A program made the translations under genes and the position numbers. Below the pieces are notes generated by a model. That model was not told the DNA's origin and did not search any database. It saw only the letters and a list, made by a program, of their open reading frames with translations. Shown one piece after another: positions 1 through 5,492 of a stretch of 8,625 nt of DNA; position 1 is the stretch's first letter, and every line of letters starts with the position of its first letter. The stretch comes from Clostridiales bacterium. GTDB taxonomy: Bacteria; Bacillota; Clostridia; Oscillospirales; Ruminococcaceae. The stretch is taken from NCBI GenBank assembly GCA_012523875.1, contig JAAYSW010000200.1:1-8625 (forward strand), given 5' to 3'.

Positions 1-68
1 ACTGTTGTTTTCCCAGCACCAGTTTGTCCAGTTAAGCCGACAACCATAACACCATCTAAACTATTCAT
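1..68 (-). CDS. coaE: Dephospho-CoA kinase, N-terminal fragment (runs off the window)
   Basis: Only the first 22 codons are inside the window. They begin with a short lead and then VVGLTGQTGAGKTTV, a beta strand followed by a Walker A P-loop (GQTGAGKT at residues 14-21). The hydrophobic strand followed by GLTG and a glycine-rich P-loop at the very N-terminus is the usual opening of dephospho-CoA kinase, which phosphorylates dephospho-CoA in the last step of coenzyme A synthesis in the cytoplasm. The start is supported by a GAGGTGAT ribosome binding site (75-82) six bases upstream. The start ATG overlaps the sua5 TGA stop as ATGA, which suggests translational coupling as the last visible gene of the DUF951-prfA-sua5 operon. 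Another small P-loop kinase (uridine or cytidylate kinase type) cannot be excluded from 22 residues. Confidence 0.65.
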   Translation of the reverse strand, partial: MNSLDGVMVVGLTGQTGAGKTT

Positions 69-1081
69 AACTCTATCACCTCAAATCCCGCGGCCCTAAT
101 CAAGCGGTTATACACAGCAAGTCCAACCCCATCCTTATTAGGAGTACGAACGTAAACCGTTTCAGCACCTATTTTGTCTAATTCCCTAAGTTTTGAAAAT
201 AATTGTTGTGCATGTTCAACACTATTATCCCCATAAGTTAAATGTTGATACGGAAACATTCCTGATTCTTTATCATAAATTAATGAGTAAATTTTCTTCC
301 CATTGTGTTGGGAAATATATTTTTTAAAGCCTTCTAAGCTACCATTAATAATTACTATATTAGCTTTAGGCGAATAATGTTTATACTTCATTCCTGGAGA
401 ACGAACATAATTATTATCCTTAATATTGCTTAAAACAGCCTCATCAATGATAACCTTTTTGCATACTTGTTCCAAATCTTCTTTGGTTACACAGCCAGGT
501 CTTAAAATCCTGACTGTTTGAAAATCATCAAACGAAATCACTGTTGATTCTATCCCATAATGGCAAGTTCCACCATCCACTACGGCAGAAATTTTTCCTG
601 CCATATCATTCATAACATGTGCTGCTGTTGTGGGACTAGGGTAGCCAGATATATTTGCAGATGGTGCTGCAATCGGAATTCCAGCTAATTCTATAATCCT
701 TTTTATAATAGGATGTGATGGCATTCTAACCCCCACTGTGTCAAGTCCACCCGAAGTAATGCTTGGGATAATTCCTTTCTTTTTCAACACCATAGTGAGC
801 GGTCCACCCCAAAACTCCTCAGCAAGCTTATATGCTATATCTGGAATTTCAAAAGCTATTCTCTCAAGCATATCTATACTTGAGATATGCACAATCAACG
901 GATTATCAGCAGGTCTGCCTTTTGCAATAAACACTGAACTAACAGCTTTAGAATTTGTTGCATCTGCACCAAGCCCATAAACAGTTTCAGTCGGAACCCC
1001 AACAATTTTACCATTCCTAAGCAGTGTAGAAGCAATCTCCAAATCATTTTCATTACATGATAAAAGCTTTGTTTCCCCCAT
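65..1081 (-). CDS. sua5: Threonylcarbamoyl-AMP synthase, Sua5 type
   Basis: This 338-residue protein has the YrdC/Sua5 catalytic domain (about residues 12-200) plus the C-terminal Sua5 domain (about 241-338). That length fits the long Sua5 form rather than the short TsaC form. Visible family motifs are PTETVYGLG (30-38), KGRPADNPL (54-62), WGGPLT (91-96, where WPGPLT is commoner), the SAN nucleotide-binding motif (141-143), GIEST (176-180), ILRPG (192-196) and the conserved linker SPGMKYKHYSPKA (228-240). The enzyme makes threonylcarbamoyl-AMP from threonine, bicarbonate and ATP, the first step of the t6A modification at position 37 of ANN-decoding tRNAs. The ATG at 1081 has a TGGAGAA ribosome binding site (1087-1093). 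It lies 135 bp downstream of prfA on the same strand, and its stop overlaps the next gene. Linkage with prfA puts two translation-fidelity genes in one unit. Confidence 0.95.
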   Translation of the reverse strand: MGETKLLSCNENDLEIASTLLRNGKIVGVPTETVYGLGADATNSKAVSSVFIAKGRPADNPLIVHISSIDMLERIAFEIPDIAYKLAEEFWGGPLTMVLKKKGIIPSITSGGLDTVGVRMPSHPIIKRIIELAGIPIAAPSANISGYPSPTTAAHVMNDMAGKISAVVDGGTCHYGIESTVISFDDFQTVRILRPGCVTKEDLEQVCKKVIIDEAVLSNIKDNNYVRSPGMKYKHYSPKANIVIINGSLEGFKKYISQHNGKKIYSLIYDKESGMFPYQHLTYGDNSVEHAQQLFSKLRELDKIGAETVYVRTPNKDGVGLAVYNRLIRAAGFEVIEL

Positions 1082-1216
1082 TTAAATTCTCCAATTCTTT
1101 GCTAAAAATCACCGCCAAGTTATTTTCTACACATATTTACAAGTATTATTTAAATTTAAACACCTTTTAGCGGATATAATTTTAAATTCAATCTTTATCT
1201 ATCTTTTTCTACTGCT

Positions 1217-2293
1217 TTAATTATCTTCTTGCATTGCAAGCTTAGCTGCCTGATCAGCAGTTGCTAAAGAATCGAAAACCTCATCAAGATTACCATTCAT
1301 TAAATCCTCAAGTCTATAGATAGTAAGCCCAATTCTATGGTCAGTAAGCCTTCCCTGTGGGAAATTATATGTTCTTATTCTCTCTGAACGATCTCCTGTG
1401 CCTACCTGCATTTTACGTTCTGATGCTATTTTATCACTCTGTTCCTGTTGAAGGGTCTCATAAAGCCTTGAACGAAGAATCTTCATAGCCCTGTCTTTAT
1501 TTTTATGTTGGCTTCTTTCGTCCTGACATTCAACAACAACTCCAGTTGGGATATGAGTAATTCTAACAGCAGATTCTGTTTTATTAACATGCTGTCCACC
1601 TGCACCACTTGCTCTAAATACATCTATCTTCAAGTCAGTTGGCAAAATCTCCAACTCAACATCATCAGCCTCAACTAAAACTGCTACCGTAACTGTAGAT
1701 GTGTGAATCCTACCCTGTGATTCTGTTTCGGGTACACGCTGAACACGATGTACACCACTTTCATATTTGAATCTTGAATATGCTCCCTCACCACTTATCA
1801 AAAAGCTAATTTCTTTAAATCCACCAACTTCTGTTTCATTTGCATTAAGCACTTCGATTTTCCAATTTTTGCTTTCAGAATACATTGAATACATCCTATA
1901 TAATGAATTTGCAAAAAGTGAAGCCTCATCACCACCTGCACCAGCACGTATTTCAATAATAACATTTCTATCATCATTTGGGTCCTTAGGTAAAAGTAAA
2001 ATCTTCAGCTCTTCAGTAGTATTCTCAATTTTTATTTTGTTTTCCTCATATTCAAGCTGTGCCATTTCTTTAAAATCCTTATCCACACCTGGCGAATCCA
2101 GTATTTCTTTTGCCTCTGTAAATGCATTCTCAGCTGCCAAATATTCTTTATATTTCTCTATAATAGGAGTCAAATTCTTATGCTCTCGCATCAATTGTTT
2201 ATATAGATTATTATCACTGATTACATTAATATCTGATAACTTTTCATTAATTTCGTTATATCTTTCTTCTGTCAATTTCAATTTTTCAAACAT
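1217..2293 (-). CDS. prfA: Peptide chain release factor 1 (RF1)
   Basis: At 358 residues this is a full-length class I release factor. It has an N-terminal helical domain (about 1-100), then the conserved EIRAGAGGDEA segment (114-124). The stop-codon-reading region contains HRVQRVPETESQGRIHTS, with the PxT tripeptide as PET at 188-190; that identifies RF1 (UAA/UAG) rather than RF2, which has SPF. The catalytic GGQ motif is at 232-234 (GAGGQHVNKTESAVRITH), and the glutamine there is normally methylated by PrmC. GGQ triggers peptidyl-tRNA hydrolysis in the ribosomal peptidyl-transferase centre. The ATG at 2293 has an AAGGGAT ribosome binding site (2301-2307). The gene sits 64 bp downstream of the DUF951 gene and 135 bp upstream of sua5, with no convincing terminator on either side, so co-transcription is likely. 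No prmC lies next to it within this window. Confidence 0.97.
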   Translation of the reverse strand: MFEKLKLTEERYNEINEKLSDINVISDNNLYKQLMREHKNLTPIIEKYKEYLAAENAFTEAKEILDSPGVDKDFKEMAQLEYEENKIKIENTTEELKILLLPKDPNDDRNVIIEIRAGAGGDEASLFANSLYRMYSMYSESKNWKIEVLNANETEVGGFKEISFLISGEGAYSRFKYESGVHRVQRVPETESQGRIHTSTVTVAVLVEADDVELEILPTDLKIDVFRASGAGGQHVNKTESAVRITHIPTGVVVECQDERSQHKNKDRAMKILRSRLYETLQQEQSDKIASERKMQVGTGDRSERIRTYNFPQGRLTDHRIGLTIYRLEDLMNGNLDEVFDSLATADQAAKLAMQEDN

Positions 2294-2357
2294 ACAATAA
2301 ATCCCTTACCTTTACTATAATTAATTATCTTCCTTAATATCTAAATAAACAATAATC

Positions 2358-2546
2358 CTACTGCTCTCCATCTCTAATAATCTTTTTGATATTCTTCTCA
2401 ATTTTCTTTCTCGGCACCATAAATTCATGCGAACATTTCACACAACGGAGCCTAAAATCCATACCGGAGCGAATAACATACATTTCATTACCTCCACAGG
2501 GGTGGTTTTTCTTCATTATCAATCTATCTTCTGGCCTAACATCCAT
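2358..2546 (-). CDS. DUF951 family small protein (YyzM-like)
   Basis: A 62-residue protein with the pattern of the DUF951 family: MKKNHPCGGNEM, then IRSGMDFRLRC, then CVKCSHEFMVPR, and a lysine-rich tail. The cysteine of HPCG and the CxxC pair suggest a small metal-binding fold, but the function of this family is unknown to me. I chose the ATG at 2546 because a strong GGAGGAG site (2551-2557) lies just upstream. The same frame stays open to an ATG at 2591, which would give 77 residues, but that start has no ribosome binding site and the extra residues do not resemble the family. It is the first gene after the promoter at 2615-2643 and probably leads the prfA-sua5-coaE operon. Bacillus carries a homologue (yyzM). 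Confidence 0.88.
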   Translation of the reverse strand: MDVRPEDRLIMKKNHPCGGNEMYVIRSGMDFRLRCVKCSHEFMVPRKKIEKNIKKIIRDGEQ

Positions 2547-2614
2547 AATACTCCTCCGTTTTACAAGCATAAACTGATTGCTTCCCTGCATTATTTCAAA
2601 ATGTGTTATCTTAT

Positions 2615-2643
2615 ATTATAACCTATTTTTTAATGCAAGGCAA
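2615..2643 (-). promoter_or_regulatory. Sigma-A-type promoter for the DUF951-prfA-sua5 operon
   Basis: On the minus strand a TTGCCT -35 box (2638-2643) is separated by exactly 17 bp from a perfect TATAAT -10 box (2615-2620). Transcription would start near 2608, giving a leader of about 60 nt before the DUF951 start at 2546. It points away from the plus-strand gene at 2721, so the 2547-2720 gap is a divergent promoter region. I did not find an equally good plus-strand promoter in its very AT-rich right half. Confidence 0.75.
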
Positions 2644-2720
2644 TAATTTCTTTAAATATTTATTAAAAAAAGAAGAAAACTATTAATATATTTATTATAT
2701 TAATTATGAAGGAGTATTTT

Positions 2721-3080
2721 ATGTTGAAAACAATACACGCAGAATTTGATTCAATAAGCTCTGCAGAGGCTGCTGCAAATAGGATTAATTTGAGCGTGCC
2801 TGGGATTAAATCCATAGATATACCAAGCTATTCCAAACCCAATCACATTGGCAATCAATCAATTACTGCAAATTCATTAATTCCATTTTCCATTCCCACT
2901 GCAAATTATTCAACTACCTTAATCGTATCTGCTGGTAATAGTATTAATGAAACTGAGGTTTCGTATCCAACAAGCCTTAGTATAACCTGTGATGAAAAAT
3001 CCATTAAACTCGTTGAACAATTCTTAATTTCAATGGGTGGATTATCCATCCATATTACAAAGTTTAATAACAAATTTTAA
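2721..3080 (+). CDS. Conserved-looking small protein of unknown function
   Basis: I do not recognise this 119-residue protein. It begins MLKTIHAEFDSISSAEAAAN, a strand (3-8) then an Ala-rich helix (12-24), followed by a GIKSIDIPS strand (about 29-36). A long polar Ser/Asn/Thr-rich middle (37-82) separates this from a C-terminal strand-helix-strand (SLSITC 85-90, helix 92-105, GLSIHIT 107-113). This beta-alpha-beta arrangement with a variable insert is compatible with a ferredoxin-like fold, as in small stress-protein or ACT-like domains; that is inference only. I chose the ATG at 2721 because AAGGAG (2709-2714) sits six bases upstream. An ATG at 2706 in frame overlaps that site and is unlikely. 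No signal peptide or membrane segment is visible. It lies 85 bp upstream of the S1-domain gene on the same strand with no terminator between, so the two may be co-transcribed. Confidence 0.8.
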   Translation: MLKTIHAEFDSISSAEAAANRINLSVPGIKSIDIPSYSKPNHIGNQSITANSLIPFSIPTANYSTTLIVSAGNSINETEVSYPTSLSITCDEKSIKLVEQFLISMGGLSIHITKFNNKF

Positions 3081-3117
3081 GGGACATGATATTTAATAGT
3101 ATATCTTTTGATAATTC

Positions 3118-3147
3118 CTCATATATTATCATAGTTAATAATATGAG
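3118..3147. repeat. Inverted repeat just upstream of the S1-domain gene
   Basis: CTCATATATTAT (3118-3129) is an imperfect inverted copy of ATAATATGAG (3138-3147), giving about ten pairs with a two-base bulge and an eight-base loop. No T-tract follows, so it is not an intrinsic terminator. It ends seven bases before the GGGAGG ribosome binding site (3155-3160) of the S1-domain gene, so in mRNA it could form a hairpin near the translation start, or in DNA act as an operator. AT-rich inverted repeats also arise by chance. Confidence 0.4.
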
Positions 3148-3165
3148 AAAATATGGGAGGTAAAA

Positions 3166-4092
3166 ATGAAAAAATACTATCCGGAGGGCTGTTTAATTGA
3201 CACGGCTGAGAATATAAATTCTATAAAAACCCCTTCTGCTCTACAAGATGCCATGCTACATGGTAAAATCCTTGAGGCAAGGGCAATAGTTTGTGATAAT
3301 GAGCACAACCTAATTGTAGATTTACCTTGTATGAAAGGCTTTATTCCACGCATTGAAGGTGCTATTGGTATCGATAATGGCACCACTCGTGATATCGCAT
3401 TAATTTCCAAGGTTAATAAGCCTGTTTGCTTTAAAGTTATAAACATTGTTAAAGATGAAAACGATAATCCCCTTGCAATATTATCAAGGCGTGCTGTTCA
3501 GGAAGAATGTTTTGAAAACTATTTAAGCAAACTGCAATCAGGTTCAATTATAAGTGCTAAGGTTACACATCTTGAACAATTCGGATGCTTTGTAGATGTC
3601 GGTTGCGGTGTTCCCTCATTGATACCAATTGATGCAATTTCCGTTTCAAGAATCTCGCACCCATCAGATAGGTTCACCGTCGGTCAAGATATAAAGGTGA
3701 TAATAAAATCAGTTGATAATGAGCGAATCTGGCTATCCCATAAGGAGTTACTTGGCACATGGGAAGAAAATGCTGCCTTGTTTAATGCTGGGGAAACGGT
3801 TGCTGGAATCGTGCGTTCTATTGAAAGCTACGGCATTTTCATTGAACTATCGCCAAATCTTGCTGGGCTTGCAGAACCGAAGGAAAATGTCAATGTCGGT
3901 CAGCATGCAAGCGTATATATCAAAGCGTTAATCCCTGAAAAGATGAAAGTCAAACTTATTGTGGTCGATGTTTTTGATGCAAACTACACTAATAAGGAGC
4001 TAAAATATTTCGTTTCTTCCGATAAAATAGACCATTGGAAATATACAACAGAGGATGCAGAGAAAATTATTGAAACAAAATTCACTACATAA
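3166..4092 (+). CDS. S1 RNA-binding domain protein (ribosomal protein S1-like), three S1 domains
   Basis: This 308-residue protein contains three S1-type OB-fold domains. The first, at about 32-110, is divergent (EARAIVCDNEHNLIVDLPCMKGFIPR). The second, at about 124-196, is canonical (GSIISAKVTHLEQFGCFVDVG, then SHPSDRFTVGQDIKVIIKSVD, then RIWLSHKELLGTW). The third, at about 208-268, is partial-looking (GETVAGIVRSIESYGIFIELSPNLAGLAEP). The tail (270-308) is charged and not recognised. S1 domains bind single-stranded RNA. Short S1 proteins in Clostridia are often annotated as ribosomal protein S1, but this one has three domains rather than the four to six of classical S1, so a role in mRNA binding or translation is likely and ribosome membership is not proven. 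GGGAGG (3155-3160) precedes the ATG by five bases. Transcription ends at the hairpin at 4114-4150. Confidence 0.88.
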   Translation: MKKYYPEGCLIDTAENINSIKTPSALQDAMLHGKILEARAIVCDNEHNLIVDLPCMKGFIPRIEGAIGIDNGTTRDIALISKVNKPVCFKVINIVKDENDNPLAILSRRAVQEECFENYLSKLQSGSIISAKVTHLEQFGCFVDVGCGVPSLIPIDAISVSRISHPSDRFTVGQDIKVIIKSVDNERIWLSHKELLGTWEENAALFNAGETVAGIVRSIESYGIFIELSPNLAGLAEPKENVNVGQHASVYIKALIPEKMKVKLIVVDVFDANYTNKELKYFVSSDKIDHWKYTTEDAEKIIETKFTT

Positions 4093-4113
4093 AATAATTC
4101 AACATAATTTTTA

Positions 4114-4150
4114 GAGGTACTTTATAAATAAGTACCTCATTATTTTTTTT
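4114..4150 (+). terminator. Intrinsic terminator after the S1-domain gene
   Basis: GAGGTACTT (4114-4122) pairs perfectly with AAGTACCTC (4130-4138), giving a nine-base stem with a seven-base loop, followed by ATTATTTTTTTT (4139-4150). This is a textbook rho-independent terminator for the plus-strand gene ending 21 bp earlier. The minus strand has the same stem but no T-tract after it, so it is a poor terminator for the convergent rarA gene. The T-tract encodes the last codons and the stop of rarA. Confidence 0.93.
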
Positions 4151-5411
4151 CACCAGTAATCTTTTGGCGGTAAACAAATGCTAATTGCTCTTGTTTATTA
4201 TCCCCAAAAAAATAATATTTTTTCTCCTTGATATTATCGGGGAGGTATTGCTGTTTTATGTAGCCATTAGGATAATTATGCGGATAGAGATACCCTTGAG
4301 CGTTTCCAAGGCTACTCGCACCAGAATAATGCCCATCTTTTAAAAATGAAGGGATTTCACCATAATCTAAATTTCTTACATCTTCTAAAGCAAGGTCAAT
4401 AGCACAAACCACACTATTTGATTTTGGAGCAGTAGAAAGCAAGATTACAGCCTGTGCCAATGGGATTCTCGCCTCCGGCAAACCTAGTTGTAATGCTGAA
4501 TCAACACATGCTTTCACTACTGAAATTGCCTGTGGATAAGCAAGACCAATATCCTCAGATGAAATAACTAAAAGCCTTCTACATAGTGAGATAATATCCC
4601 CCGCCTCAATAAGCCTTGACATATAATGCAACGCCGCATTTTCGTCCGAACCACGTATTGATTTTTGTAGGGCTGATAAAATATCGTAGTGCTGGTCGCC
4701 ATCCCTATCATATCTCATATTGCTACGCTGGGTAAGAGATTTTACAATATCGAGGGTAACCTTAATTCCATCAACAGAAATATCACCAGAAATTACGCTT
4801 AACTCCACTGTATTAATCGCTTTTCGCACATCTCCGCCACAACCAACAGCAATATATTCGTAAACTCCATCCTCAATTCCAATTCTTGTGTTCATATCTT
4901 CTTCTAAAAGCGTGAAGGCACGTTCAACCGCCTTCATAATATGATTTGAGGAAACTGGTTTAAATTCAAATACTGTACAACGGCTAATTACAGCATTAAA
5001 TATTGAAAAGTAAGGATTTTCTGTAGTTGATGCAATCAATGTTATCTGGCCATTTTCAATATACTCCAAAAGGCTCTGTTGTTGCTTTTTGTTAAGATAT
5101 TGAATTTCATCTAAATACAATAATATACCATTATGACCTGAAAAAGTATTTACTTCGGAAATAATACTCTTAATGTCGGAAACAGATGCAGATGTACCAT
5201 TAAGCTTATAGAGTTGCCTATTTGTATTTTCTGCAATTATTCTTGCGACGGTGGTTTTTCCTATTCCCGATGGACCATAAAAAATCATATTAGGGATATT
5301 TCCACTTTCGATTATTCTTCTAAGAGCCTTCCCATTTGAAAGCAAATGCTCCTGTCCCACCACATAATCTATTGATAACGGACGTATTCTATCTGCTAAT
5401 GGTATGGACAT
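4140..5411 (-). CDS. rarA: Replication-associated recombination protein A (RarA/MgsA), AAA+ ATPase
   Basis: A 423-residue AAA+ ATPase with all the expected parts. It starts with the family opening PLADRIRPLSIDYVVGQEHLL. Then come Walker A GPSGIGKT (46-53), Walker B LLYLDEI (97-103), sensor 1 in ASTTENPYFS (127-136), the arginine-finger segment SRC (143-145) and sensor 2 GGDVRKAIN (192-200). The C-terminal half has the RarA-specific tetramerisation and MgsA-type signatures: RRLLVISSEDIGLAYPQA, LEDVRNLDYGEIPSFLKDGHY and GYLYPHNYPNGY. RarA is related to clamp-loader and RuvB ATPases and acts at stalled replication forks and single-stranded gaps in the nucleoid. The ATG at 5411 is preceded by a GGAGTGA ribosome binding site. 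It is transcribed from its own promoter (5448-5476) and converges with the S1-domain gene. Length and motifs look intact. Confidence 0.96.
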   Translation of the reverse strand: MSIPLADRIRPLSIDYVVGQEHLLSNGKALRRIIESGNIPNMIFYGPSGIGKTTVARIIAENTNRQLYKLNGTSASVSDIKSIISEVNTFSGHNGILLYLDEIQYLNKKQQQSLLEYIENGQITLIASTTENPYFSIFNAVISRCTVFEFKPVSSNHIMKAVERAFTLLEEDMNTRIGIEDGVYEYIAVGCGGDVRKAINTVELSVISGDISVDGIKVTLDIVKSLTQRSNMRYDRDGDQHYDILSALQKSIRGSDENAALHYMSRLIEAGDIISLCRRLLVISSEDIGLAYPQAISVVKACVDSALQLGLPEARIPLAQAVILLSTAPKSNSVVCAIDLALEDVRNLDYGEIPSFLKDGHYSGASSLGNAQGYLYPHNYPNGYIKQQYLPDNIKEKKYYFFGDNKQEQLAFVYRQKITGEKK

Positions 5412-5435
5412 TAATTCACTCCATTCTTTAAATAC

Positions 5436-5459
5436 TTTTGTTAATTAAGTATAACAAAA
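5436..5459. repeat. Inverted repeat over the rarA -10 region (candidate operator)
   Basis: TTTTGTTA (5436-5443) is a perfect inverted copy of TAACAAAA (5452-5459), with an eight-base spacer that contains most of the -10 box of the rarA promoter. The position is what one expects of a repressor site, and the half-site spacing of 16 bp between equivalent bases is about one and a half helical turns. It does not match the Firmicutes LexA box (GAAC-N4-GTTC). A chance AT-rich palindrome is possible. Confidence 0.35.
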
Positions 5460-5476
5460 TCCATTAAATTTTGCAA
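5448..5476 (-). promoter_or_regulatory. Sigma-A-type promoter for rarA
   Basis: On the minus strand TTGCAA (-35, 5471-5476) is separated by 17 bp from TATACT (-10, 5448-5453), with an extended -10 TGT immediately upstream. Transcription would begin near 5441, about 30 bp before the rarA ATG. It lies in the 81-bp gap after the surface-protein gene, so rarA need not depend on read-through. Confidence 0.72.
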
Positions 5477-5492
5477 GTAATTTACGTCTTAA

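Noticed and set aside
1082..1216. Possible promoter or structured leader between prfA and sua5
   Set aside because: Only weak -35/-10 matches and an AT palindrome TTTAAATTTAAA; GCTAAAA and TTTTAGC could pair at a distance, but there is no clear hairpin or terminator.
1724..1732. PET instead of PAT/PVT in the RF1 stop-codon motif
   Set aside because: PxT varies naturally at the middle position and PET is normal for Firmicutes RF1, so this is not evidence of altered stop-codon reading.
1767..2300. 177-residue plus-strand frame opposite prfA
   Set aside because: Lies wholly antisense to a well-conserved RF1 gene, Ser/Leu-rich composition typical of a shadow frame, no ribosome binding site.
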